Shown here in pieces: positions 12,265-22,722 of a stretch of 64,000 nucleotides of DNA (position 1 is the stretch's first letter; each line of letters begins with the position of its first letter). A program made the position numbers and the translations under genes. Source of the stretch: Rhododendron vialii (taxonomy: Eukaryota > Streptophyta > Magnoliopsida > Ericales > Ericaceae); NCBI RefSeq assembly GCF_030253575.1, contig NC_080557.1, positions 18,115,501-18,179,500 of the forward strand, read 5' to 3'. The notes under the pieces are model-generated. The model did no database searches. It saw nothing but the letters and a program-made list of their open reading frames with translations, and was not told the origin of the DNA.

Positions 12265-12555
12265 TTCGTAGCCAAATGGTATCTTTTGGTGAGAAATCAG
12301 ATTTCGTCGTCAAATGGGACAATTTTTCGAGGCCAAATCAAATGGTATTTTTTGGAGAGGAAATAAATATTTCGTCACCAAAAGGTATTATTTGGCGACG
12401 AATTCATTTTTCTTCGCCAAAAAATAACAATTGCCGAAGAAATATATATTTCGTCACCAATGCATACTGTTTTGGCAGCGAATTTTTTTGAAATTTCATT
12501 GTCAAATGGTACTCATTGTCTCATTGATGACGAAATCACTATTTTGCTGCCAATT
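12265..12555. repeat. Cluster of short direct and inverted TTTCGTCACCAAA motifs
   Basis: At least eight variants of ATTTCGTC(A/G)CCAAA or its complement TTTGG(C/T)GACGAA occur within about 290 bp, in both orientations (for example near 12305, 12362-12378, 12390-12402, 12412, 12450 and 12525). Such subterminal motif clusters are typical of CACTA-type elements, but I found no CACTA ends here, so the class is open. Confidence 0.5.
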
Positions 12556-12629
12556 CTAAAATTAATTAATTTTTCAATCCAAAAAATTAATGTTATTTAA
12601 ATAAATTATTCGATTTTGTGCATATAATA

Positions 12630-12635
<6 letters not shown>

Positions 12636-12666
<31 letters not shown>
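12636..12666. repeat. (AT)n microsatellite
   Basis: Perfect AT dinucleotide run in AT-rich DNA. Confidence 0.9.
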
Positions 12667-12668
<2 letters not shown>

Positions 12669-12669
12669 C

Positions 12670-13455
12670 ACATACAATAATTTAAAATTTTTGAACAAGT
12701 CAGTATATATTTTATTTTGCAATATTTTCAACATTTTTGCTGTAGTTGGGGGATGGCTGCCTAGCGAGCTTCTTTTAGAGAAATTATTTAAAGGCTCAAC
12801 GTGGCTAGCAATGGATAAGTGTTTACATAGAGAAATGATTGTCTTTCTTCATTTTGAATCACACAACGAAGTGGCATAGATCATAACCAAGAGATTAGAG
12901 AATTGAGGTATCTTGAGACAGTGGGTGCATGGTACGTGGCATGGCTGATTTATTCATGCTCTAATTTTTACTTAGACCGCCCTTACGGATTTTCAATCTA
13001 ACAAGTTCATTTTTCCCTTTTATCAATCTTCTCTTTCTTTTATACTTCTCATCTCCAACAGCATGTTCTTCTTTGAAGTGTTCCCATGAGGGTGTGTATT
13101 TCGCAGAGGAGAAATAGAGAGAGAGAGAGAGAAAGGGGAAAGTATTTTTATTTTTTTGGTCAAACGGAAATAAAGAGAGGAAAGAATTTGAAAGTGCGTA
13201 AGGAAGCATACGCTGGCATGACGTAAACACAGGACCCAGTGCACCCAATACGCCACCAGCACGTGAAAATCAGTTGCCCCTTGTTGAAAGACCATTTAGC
13301 CCCCGCATTTGCCCTTGCGGTTGCGGTCAACCAACGCATGGGCTCAATTGGAAAACTGTGCCAAAATGTGCCAACGGCTCAATTTTGCCACAAGGATTCT
13401 TTTACTTTAGGTCGAGTTAAACACTTTTAGGGTTGTTTCAGAATTCAAAATAATT
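12670..13455. other. Intergenic DNA, no recognised gene
   Basis: Contains a short (GA)n run near 13110-13133. Open frames on both strands overlap and resemble nothing I know. Confidence 0.45.
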
Positions 13456-13570
13456 GATTTTGTCACTCTCATTTTTGTTAATGTTACTCTTATTCTCTCA
13501 CAAAACAACAAATCATCTAATAAATACACAAAAAGAGAGTTGCATTAACAAAAAGGGGAGTGGCAAAATC
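13456..13570. mobile_element. MITE (TTTTGTCACTC family), right end split off by a solo LTR
   Basis: The left end GATTTTGTCACTCTCATTTT pairs with the right part AAAAAGGGGAGTGGCAAAATC. A second copy with the same ends is at 18829-18933. The LTR at 13571 sits exactly at its right end, so the MITE was there first; ACTCCCC continues at 16858. Confidence 0.65.
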
Positions 13571-15635
13571 TGTCACGCCCTCGATTTTCAACATAAATAA
13601 ATAATCCATTTTAAATAAACGATCTTCACATAATATAGATATTATCCAAAAGAGAGTTCTCAAATGATCGTTTACAAATCAAGTCCCCAAGTTATACAAA
13701 ATACCAAATTAATATTACATTTTACAATAAACATCCTTCAAATACGTCTTTCAAGATAAAAGCATGAAATCGCCTCTTTATACCTTTGAAAAACATGATC
13801 AATAAGCACGAGATACGCGTCATGCCAAATTCCTTGTTTTGTACCTGAAAATGATAGGTTGAGCTACACTAGCTCAGTAGAGAAATCCATACTCAAGTTA
13901 TATGAAAATGCGATGAAGTATGCACCAAACGTGAATGAGACTCAACAAACGAACATGAGATACAAGAGGGGTTACCACAATGAACGGACGAATTTAGACT
14001 TCGGAATTTCAGACATCTTAGAGATAATCCTAACCATCCACACATCAACTAGTAGCAACATTAAGTCTCATATCATACAAATAAACAACAATAATAGTTT
14101 AACCATCTAATAATTTTTGAATGTATGTCACAAACCACTTCCTCATTCTATACCATCCACCGTAGAGCCTCGTTTCATAAAACTCTCTCTTTTTTTGATT
14201 TTCAAAAAAAAAAAACAATTTAGAGAAAACACACTACGACGGGTCAAGTTCCGTTGATTCGAGCTTGAATGCCAGAGTCCGTTGATTTGTGCCCAAATGC
14301 CGGATCCATTGATTCACTCAAGAATACCAGAGGATTTTTAGTAAAATTCTCTTTTCAAAATCAAAAATCCTTTCTTTTCAAAAAAAAAAAAATGATAAAG
14401 CCAATTGCTTATTCTCTTCTTTTCAACTATCACAATGTCAAGCAACAAACAGTTCAAACAACGTGAACTTCTACTGTCAATCATAATTCTCTTTGTCATG
14501 CGAGACATTCAACTGTGTTAACACCCCTTGCGTCACAGTGAATTCTCTCCACCTGGGTTTTCGCATTACCACACCTCGTGTTGCGGGCCCTCTAGAGTCT
14601 CCGCATTACCACACCTAGCGTTGTAGGACCCTCAATTCACAACTCACATAAGCACAAATGCATTATTAATCCTTAAATATAGCAGACATCACTTTCCAAG
14701 TTCACTTTCGTTCATACATCATCAACAATGTATTACAAACTCATAAGCATACCATATTGCACATTGATAAATACTTTAAGTCCACGTTATTCCTCTAAAT
14801 CTATCACATCGCCCTATGCCACGTACCGGACCCACAACGATTCCATGACACATCACCAGCTAGGTTTAAAACGAGAATCTTATAAAACGAGTGCCAAAGG
14901 AACCTAAGAAACTCAACAAGACAAGGCACGAGGATACGAGTCTCATTAAGACACAAGTAATCATACTCGAGCGTGACTTGAACATGTTCTAATCATATAG
15001 GGAGTCATAATACGGAACGAATACAACTTAGAAATAGCCAGCAGACATTGACAGACCGATACACCTCCACACAAATGATCATAACTTTCTCTGTACTAAT
15101 AATTTTAAGGTGATTCCTGGTGGCAATCGAAACCTGACTGCAAGACCTTCGATTCGATACAAAGTTTGCAGGAAACGAACATCGGACGAGAAAGTTATGG
15201 TCGTTCGAAGTTGGGCGCAAACCCAGAAAACGAGACAAATTCATGACCAGATTTCTAAAATCCACCATTAATTCAATTCTCAACGGTTTCGGGTGATTCT
15301 AGTGGCATTGGAACGGGTTCTAAGTCTACTCTATTTCATATGAAGGAACCAAAATTTATTTCCGAGTTTAAAATGACGAAAAAACCCCATAAACAGTGAC
15401 CGATTCTGTAGAATTTCGAAAATGAAAGGAACAACGCCAAATAACTAAGCAAGGCACGATCTAGCTACATAAACACCACATAAATGCATAACAATAGCAA
15501 GAAATTCCTACCACAATGGGTTTTGAGCAAAACTCTAAGTGACCCAAGCAAAAGTCCGTCAAGAACGAGCTTTCCCAAAACAATACCACAAGATCTACAA
15601 CCTAGATTATCCAAAAACGTGATCAATGTATGAAT

Positions 15636-16052
15636 TAGGGGTGATACCGGTCCGGTTTCAACCGGTTTGGGTATATTTTTCGGTCGAAACTGGATATCCG
15701 GTTTGAAATTTTTAGAAATCGGAACCGGTTGAGATAAAACCGGTCCGGTTTCGACCGGCTCAACCGGTTTCGGTCCGGTTTATCCGGTTTTCATTCATGA
15801 GCTATATTTTTTGCTCAACACATCAAAAAATTCACAATTCAACTCATAAAAATATCAACCAAAAATCTATAATTCAACCCTTTTTTTTTGGCCCAACAAA
15901 AAGGGATCAATTTTGAACCCAATACATAAAAAAAAATCCATAAAAACATAATTAAGCCCATAAAAATGGTTTTTATCTAATGAATATATTTATTAGACCA
16001 ATATACACCACAAAATATCAACCAAAAACCCATAATTCAACTCCTCCCCTAT

Positions 16053-16136
<84 letters not shown>

Positions 16137-16289
16137 CATATATATAACCGGTTCCGGTTTCAACCGGTTTTTAAAACACATAAACCGGATCGAAATTATT
16201 TTTCCAAATTATTCAACCGGTTTAAAAAATCCGGTCCGGTCCGGTTTTTTCGGTTTCGATCAATTTTTCGGTTTCGAGTAACAGTCCTA
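15636..16289. mobile_element. hAT-like element, 654 bp, perfect 8-bp TSD GTATGAAT
   Basis: Starts TAGGGGTGATACCGGTCCGG, ends GAGTAACAGTCCTA. GTATGAAT flanks it at 15628-15635 and 16290-16297. It is rich in ACCGGTTTCGGTCCGG-like repeats in both orientations and contains a long (AT)n run. No transposase. Nested in the solo LTR. Confidence 0.85.
16052..16131. repeat. (AT)n microsatellite, about 80 bp
   Basis: Perfect TA run inside the hAT-like element. The apparent open frames over it (repeating YI) are artefacts. Confidence 0.95.
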
Positions 16290-17033
16290 GTATGAATCCA
16301 AGCTAGGGTTTGAGAAGAGAAAGAAAAAGAGAACCAAAAATCATGAATCTTACCTCCAATAGTGAGAAACTCGAAACCCAGTTGTTATTTGAACGATTAA
16401 CACATAGATCTTGAAGATTTGGTGGTGTTTGAGGTGGAAATCCAAGGATTTTGGTGAAGAATTGAAGAGAGAAGGTGGAGGGGCGATTTTAGAGCTTAGT
16501 TCGTGGTATTGGAGTGAAAAAAATATCATAAGGGGTCTATTTATAGTGTCGTGCTGAAATTTTAGAAATTTTTGCGGGGTGTACCAGTACTGGGAAATTA
16601 CTGTACTGGTACATCAAAGACAGATTTAAAATTTTTTGTCAACATTCACCGAATTAAACCCCGATTGCTACCAACACTTCCACACATCATTTCAACTCCA
16701 AAACTCAAAGTTCAACTATTCTCCAAATGTCCGGTACACAACGGCAGGCATATCCGTATAACCTCATTAATAAACATATAATTTGATATAAATACGATCT
16801 TTTTCATATTAAACGATTAAAGAAAATAAAAAAAATTTACGGGGTCTCTACAAAATCACTCCCCTAATTTTTCCAGCGATATGAATCTTTTTTATAGATC
16901 TCATTGAAATCTTTTGAATGATACAAAGCAAATTGAAAAATTATTTTTTATTTTTATAATTTTTTGAGTTTGAAATGTGAAATAAGCTGCTTATTTTTTA
17001 AGAAGGTTTGTGAAACGGGTAAGTACGCATTTC

Positions 17034-17332
17034 GTCCTTATTCAAATTTTTTTCATGTTTGTTAGTTTTACGACAAACTTTTGTGCATTATTGATTTGAA
17101 TCAGATTTTTATTTTTATCCAAATATTTGGAAAATAACCACTTTTAAGTATAAACAAGGAAAAATCGATTTTTTTTTTTGCTACAAATGATTATTTCCTA
17201 AAAAAAAAATTGGGCAAAAGTAAAAAAAAATTAATTTTCCCATTCGTCTTGACAAGACGAATCCAAAAACCACAAAAGTGAGGCACAAAACTAATAACGC
17301 GAAAAAAAATTTAAATAAAAACAAAATCAACA
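17034..17332. mobile_element. Long-TIR foldback MITE (copy 1)
   Basis: The left arm GTCCTTATTCAAATTTTTTTC...GTTAGTTTTACGAC pairs with the right arm ending AATTTAAATAAAAAC. The centre contains TCGTCTTGACAAGACGA. Same family as 63413-63720. Confidence 0.6.
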
Positions 17333-17999
17333 AAAATAGAAAAAGTTGTTAGTGGAATGAGGTCTTACAGGTTAGAATATAGTATAATACTAGCATTGAA
17401 CTCGTGCTATGCACTGAGTAATTCAAAATTTGTTTTAGTTAGTATGTTTTTTTTTTTCCCTAAAAAAATACACGTGGTTTATGGCTCTGTGTTCTACTTG
17501 ACTTTTAAGGAAAAAAAAAAATTTGACATAATGATTGTCAACCAATATGCATCAATTAACTTCCAATATGAAATGGTCGGAATTTACCATTACTTTTTTT
17601 TTTTTTTTGGCTATGACACCGTTAAGATGCCAATTAGTAATTAACACTATAGTTACCCATGGCCTTAGCAGTATCCCAAATCGAAACATCTTTTTCCTTT
17701 TCCTTTCTTTTTTTTTTCAATCTGTTCGGTACCTTTACATCTGGACCGTCCAAAACACTTTTGAACGGCCGAAATGTGCTCGGCACCCCTACCAAGCACC
17801 CATGCTTGGCAGGGTCTCCAAGTCCATTTATTTATGATTCTTTTCCTTTCTTCAACCTTTTCAGGGTTTTCTTCCTTCTCATGCTTTTGCATACCTCATC
17901 ATAATCCAGAGTTTTGAAATATTAAAGTGCGGAATAAAGACAGGTGCGTATTAATCAGTTAGCGAAATTCTTTTCTAAAAACCACCAAGGTGATAAGTA
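17333..17999. other. Intergenic DNA, no recognised gene
   Basis: T-rich. Around 17735-17780, CTGGACCGTCCAAAACACTTTTG resembles the arms of the GGACGGTCC repeats at 1609 and 20692. Nothing else recognised. Confidence 0.4.
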
Positions 18000-18268
18000 C
18001 TTCTTCTTTTGTCTCAATTTGTTTGTCCACTTTCAATATTTAGGACATCTCAAGAGACAGTCTATATTGTTTAATTTACAATGCTTTTTATATGCAATAT
18101 AAATTGTTTGATGGATCTCAATTAGTTTAAATTGTTTGATGGATTTCAATTAGTTTTATCAGACAAATTTTTTTAAATTATATAAAATATTATAAAGTGT
18201 AAAATATAGACAATTTTCTTAGTAAAACGTAAGTTGGAATTTGAACAAACAAATTGAGATAGAGAGAG
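18000..18268. mobile_element. Stowaway-like MITE, 269 bp
   Basis: TA|CTTCTTCTTTTGTCTCAATTTGT on the left and AACAAATTGAGATAGAGAGAG|TA on the right form an inverted repeat flanked by TA. Confidence 0.6.
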
Positions 18269-18295
18269 TAGTTACCTAGAAGACTTATCATTAGC

Positions 18296-18672
18296 GGGGC
18301 AGTTCCGGAGACACCTATAAAAACATCTAAAAAAATGTCTCAAAGTTTTCGATCAAATTTTGATGATTCGAGCCGCTCAATATGATCAGAACGTGACTTT
18401 AAGGATACGCGCTAGAAATCAGCAAAAAAAAAGACCAGAAATGGCTTGATCTGAGTAGTATCTGAGCAGTTTTCATTTAACGGTTCAATTAAAAATTGCT
18501 CAAAACAAGCACTTCTCAGTCATATTTTTTGCTAATTTCTCGCGGGCACCCTTAAAATCACATTCTGCACACATTGAACAGTTCCGATCATAAAAATTTG
18601 ATCGGAAACTATGAGATTGAGATTTGGGGTGTTTTTTTAGATATTTTTATAGATGTCCCTAGAACTGTTCTG
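18296..18672. mobile_element. TIR element, about 380 bp, GGGGCAGTTCC ends
   Basis: The left arm GGGGCAGTTCCGGAGAC then CCTATAAAAACATC pairs with GATATTTTTATAGATG then GTCCCTAGAACTGTTC. Inner parts (GATCAAATTTTGAT; AGAACGTGACTTTAAGG) are also mirrored on the right. No clear duplication found. Confidence 0.6.
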
Positions 18673-18828
18673 TATTACTAGATAATCATATACAACACGA
18701 TATATGGAAACAAACACAGAGAGCAGAAGATCGAGATACCTGTTCTTTGTTGCTGGGATGCCAAACACTCGACGTTGGCACAGTTGCTGAAAGGAAGAAA
18801 AATAGGGATGGCATAATAATAGAGAAAT

Positions 18829-18933
18829 GATTATGTCACTCTCCTTTTTTTGTTAACGTCACTACTCTGCAAGTGTAAAAAATACACTTACAGATAGATG
18901 AGTGATGTTAACAAAAAAGGAAGTGACAAAATC
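18829..18933. mobile_element. MITE (TTTTGTCACTC family), 105 bp
   Basis: GATTATGTCACTCTCCTTTTT on the left pairs with AAAAAAGGAAGTGACAAAATC on the right; inner GTTAACGTCACT pairs with AGTGATGTTAAC. Second copy of the element at 13456. Confidence 0.65.
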
Positions 18934-19835
18934 AGCAGTCTAGCTAATAATAAGCCTATAATTACAAATATTTGCATACACAAACAAACAAATTCTCCAT
19001 TAAGCATAAGGCCCATACACATTACACACCGTCGAATGTTCACTTTTTACGTATCTAAAAGTGAATCAATGGAAATTGTTGTGGTCCATCAATGAAATTC
19101 AACCTAATGAAACTTCAAACTCACAGTATATATAGCTTGTGCATGGGTGATTTGCCAGTAAATTTTTATTTTTTCTGCTACAATATCTATGCTACCTTCT
19201 TCTTTTTTTCCTGGAACACACCAATTATTTCATCTGGAACTCTGGAAGTAACAATATGTGCAAATTCTTTTTAGAAAAGGTAAATACTGCTATATGAGTA
19301 GTAATATCCCTCATAATAAGTTAATAACTAATGCATCCAAGTTAAATGGACTCTTTGGTGCTATATCATTCATGTTTATAACCTAAGCACTACTTTATAG
19401 GTATCTTTGGCCGATCATGCACAAATAATCGTTAGAAAAATAAAATATCAATGTAAAGTCTTGAGAGCTATCAGTGTTGGTCCCGACGTTTAGGTTGCTC
19501 AAGCCGTACCTCAAGTTTGGTTGCCTACTTGTTAATTAAGTCATAAAAAAAATGCAAAGCAAAAAAAAAATTCAAGATTACATTGTACGTGCTTTTAGTT
19601 TGAATTCTATCAAAAATTTAAAATTAAAATTTTATTTTTCTATGGTACACTAAAGCGTTTTGGTGTATGGTATCCCAAAAATGAGTTGTGCTAAGCATTT
19701 TATATGGAGTGATAAATATTTTAGTGTAGTGGTAAGTATTCCAGATGTAATATACTTACCACTATATCACTTTTAAGATATACATCAACAAATTTTGGTG
19801 TATTCCAACAACAAATACCTTTTCACTTCATGGAC

Positions 19836-19875
<40 letters not shown>

Positions 19876-19922
19876 TTTAAAATGAACACAATCCTAGCCA
19901 GAGATGGAAAGAGTTAACAAAA
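18934..19922. other. Intergenic DNA, (GA)n run, no recognised gene
   Basis: A (GA)n microsatellite lies at about 19839-19873. Around 19640-19790 a weak inverted pair is seen (GTATACC-like with CACTATATCACTT). No gene recognised. Confidence 0.45.
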
Positions 19923-20093
19923 GAGAATAAATTTTTTACACCGCCGGTGTAAACATTTGTTTCTTCCAAATCAATTACATTACGCCACGTTGCAAAACAG
20001 TGGTCCCTATCAATAAAACATGACGACGTGACGCAATATAATTAATTTGAAGAAAACAAATGTTTACACCGACGATGTAAAGAATTTAATCTC
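19923..20093. mobile_element. Mutator-like MITE, 171 bp, perfect 9-bp TSD TTAACAAAA
   Basis: Starts GAGAATAAATTTTTTACACCG, ends GTAAAGAATTTAATCTC. TTAACAAAA flanks it at 19914-19922 and 20094-20102. Near each end lies ACACCG(C/A)CGGTGT, itself a palindrome. Identical length to 61490-61660. Confidence 0.9.
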
Positions 20094-20102
20094 TTAACAA
20101 AA

Positions 20103-20691
20103 TTAATTGCAAGTTATTTTCTAATTGTTTCAAGTCATCAACAACACCAATCGGCCTGAGCAAAGAAATTAATTCTCGATGCCAGGCATGAGAATTGAAC
20201 ACTGGGTGCGTCATCCGTGCATGAACTTAAGCGCACCTTGCTAACCAACAAACCAGTACCATTGTGTATGCTCTATTGGAGTCGAAGTATTAAGTCCAAG
20301 GGCTTGTTGGGCTCACCCCTGAGCCGACCCTGAGAGCTATACTAACAAAACTTATTTCCCACAAAATGCACTACGAATATCATAGGACTTGTAATTTCTA
20401 GCTTGCTTCTTCCACTGGCAAATTACTTCAATAATCTTATTTATGAGGCTAAGGTAAGTGGAAAAAGGAGAATTTTCATCAGACTTAAGTCCCATTCTGA
20501 TTTCTTAACATGTACTATTCCGTAATTTGCTTCTTTTGCACAATGCTGAGTTATATAATGGGATCTTAATATCTGCTATCATCTTTATACTATTAATAAT
20601 TTAGGCTACATGTTTTACAATAAAAAAAAAATCAATAGAAGTATTGTATTCCATAACAGAAAAATCATAAAAATTGTCTTATAAAGAGAAA
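20103..20691. other. Intergenic DNA, no recognised gene
   Basis: No open frame or repeat here that I recognise. Confidence 0.4.
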
Positions 20692-20917
20692 AACTTATTT
20701 ACGGAGTTTTCCGTAAAAAAAAATTTACGGAGCTCAATCGCGGTTGTCCATAAGTTAATTGGATGGTCTGGATTGAAAATAATTTATTACCGTTAATAGA
20801 TTATCTATTAGCGGTAATAGATTATTTTTAATCCGGACCGTCCAAAACACTTTTGGACAGTTGAGATTGAGCACCTCCGTAAAGAGCCGCTTTACAACAA
20901 TTCCGTGAATAAGTATC
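20692..20917. mobile_element. MITE-like inverted repeat (TTTACGGAGGTGC family)
   Basis: Outer arms ACTTATTTACGGAGTTTTCC and GGAATTGTTG-type complement CAATTCCGTGAATAAGT. Inner arms GGTCTGGATTGAAAATAAT and ATTATTTTTAATCCGGACCG, with a centre GATTATCTATTAGCGGTAATAG. Related to 1609-1800. Confidence 0.6.
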
Positions 20918-22722
20918 TCCAATCTTATAAATCATAGAGTATATATGTTCCCTCCATCCCTCTTTAGGTACGCATTTTTATTATTCACATATATATAGTA
21001 GAGTATTATTTTTTGTTCCAAATAGAGTACATTGCACAAATACCCATTGAGAAACAATAAAAATTTCAAAATTAGGACCTGTTTCTAAATAGGAAAATTC
21101 TAAAATCAGCCCAATGGGTTGACAATAATAGATGTGTAAATGTATATTATAGGGTTTAAAAAGTACACAAAATACGTATTTTCTTTATCTTCTAGTATGT
21201 TTATCGTAAGCCTAGTGGGCTGATAATAGCAAGACCGTTCTAAATAAAAGCGTACTAATAAAACTAGAGTACGAAAGTAAATTTGAAAAACATGAGAATT
21301 GTTGCTTTGTCTCTGCTCTCAACCGCTTGACACCCTCTGCACCAGCATCGTTACATCAATTTATCATTTTGTGACTTGTCTTTGCTTGCATTATAGTATA
21401 ACATGACATTAGTAGGAGAGACTTGGAGTGAGAGAGAAATTACTTAAATATCTTAGATTTATCAAAGAAAAATTTATAATGCATATTTAATTGTTAGGAA
21501 GAAAAAGGTGACCATTGAAGGGATTCGACTATATAATTATCCTACTCGTGGAATCCCCCAGCTGCCTTGCTCGTATGCGAATTTCGAAAACAGATTTTGT
21601 TGAACTTAAAAAGAACTGGTGTGATCGGATGCTGTGTTCAGATCCAGAAGATGGGCCACCCTTTTGTTTTTTTACATAGTAATTTCAACGTTCACCTACT
21701 TTTGTCTTTACTCTTTTCCAGCTAACCCTGTCTATCATTGTCTTCATTTCGAATTCGACGTACAGGAAACATAGTTCACCTCTCTCTCTCTCTCTCTCTC
21801 TCTCTCCGAATCTGTCAGCCCTGACCTCAATCTCTCCGCGAATTTCACCTACAAATCTCTCTGTCAGCCCTATTTCCTTCCCATCTCAGCCTACGTTGAA
21901 GAATTGAAATGGTATTGACGAAGGAAACCTAACCTCAAGCCAATATATATTGCCTTTTTTCTTCTACAATATGCCCCGGTGGATGAGGCAAAGAAAACCA
22001 TGACCACAAGTCAAGGCACCCACAACGGAAAGAGCCCCTAATTCCCTCTCCTAATTCAGTAAGGTGTGGAAAAGTGGGATCTAAGACCAACCAAAATTCG
22101 AAAAAAATGTAAGTATTACTCTGTAACTTACTCCAATAGTATATGATTTTGTGTGGAACAATCATTCTACAATCACAAACACTTATACAAATATTTACAC
22201 AAACTCACTACTAGAAAAATTACCTTCCCAGCAAGTTAAAAGGGGTACATCTATTTTGTTTAGATTCATCAAAGACTTTTGAACTTTTTTGTCAACGAAC
22301 AAACAGTAAATATATTTAGCAGACCAGGACAAACAGGTTTTTTTTTTTTGGTACCCAACAAGTTAAAAGGGGTACAAGAGTGATAAGTCTTAACAGAACG
22401 AGGAACCATTGTTCCTCTCCGATCTTTACACAAAGCTGATAACAAAAAGTCGAACAACAAATTGAACCACAGGATAATTAACAAATCAACTACCCCGTCA
22501 GCTTTCCGAGAGCAAAAAGTGACCTAGCATGTTGCCAAACAAGTTGAACCACGGGAACGTTAGAGAGATAGCAAGTCCAGAGATGCTCTGTCTAGCACGA
22601 TTTCAAGGTTTGTCTATGATAAAGTTAAGCGTCTACTTTCTCATTGTAAGTTTGAGTGGTTTATATAGACCTCATGCAAAATGGGCGCTTTTGAGATCAC
22701 GGGATAATGAAGTAGCACAAGT
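20918..22722. other. Intergenic DNA, no recognised gene
   Basis: A Stowaway-like phrase (CCCTCCATCCCTCTTTAGGTACGC) lies near 20952 without a convincing partner. A (CT)n run is at about 21781-21806. CACTACTAGAAAAATTACC at 22207 resembles a CACTA end without a visible partner. No recognised coding region. Confidence 0.4.

Larger units (their letters stand above)
13571..16852. mobile_element. Solo LTR, 3282 bp, TSD AAATC
   Basis: Begins TGTCACGCCCTCGATTTTC and ends ACGGGGTCTCTACA, the TG...CA form of an LTR. It is flanked by AAATC at 13566-13570 and 16853-16857. No gag-pol coding is present and I see no second LTR, so it is a solo LTR. Long LTRs with such ends are typical of plant Ty3/gypsy elements; that assignment is inference. 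A hAT-like element (15636-16289) is inserted in it. Confidence 0.8.

Noticed and set aside
15993-16281. Open frames encoding repeating Tyr-Ile on both strands
   Set aside because: They are read through an (AT)n microsatellite and are not genes.
17535-17904. Phe-rich open frames
   Set aside because: Driven by poly-T tracts; no family resemblance.
22207-22225. CACTACTAGAAAAATTACC as a CACTA transposon end
   Set aside because: I found no inverted partner or 3-bp duplication in the window, so it stays a chance or isolated end.
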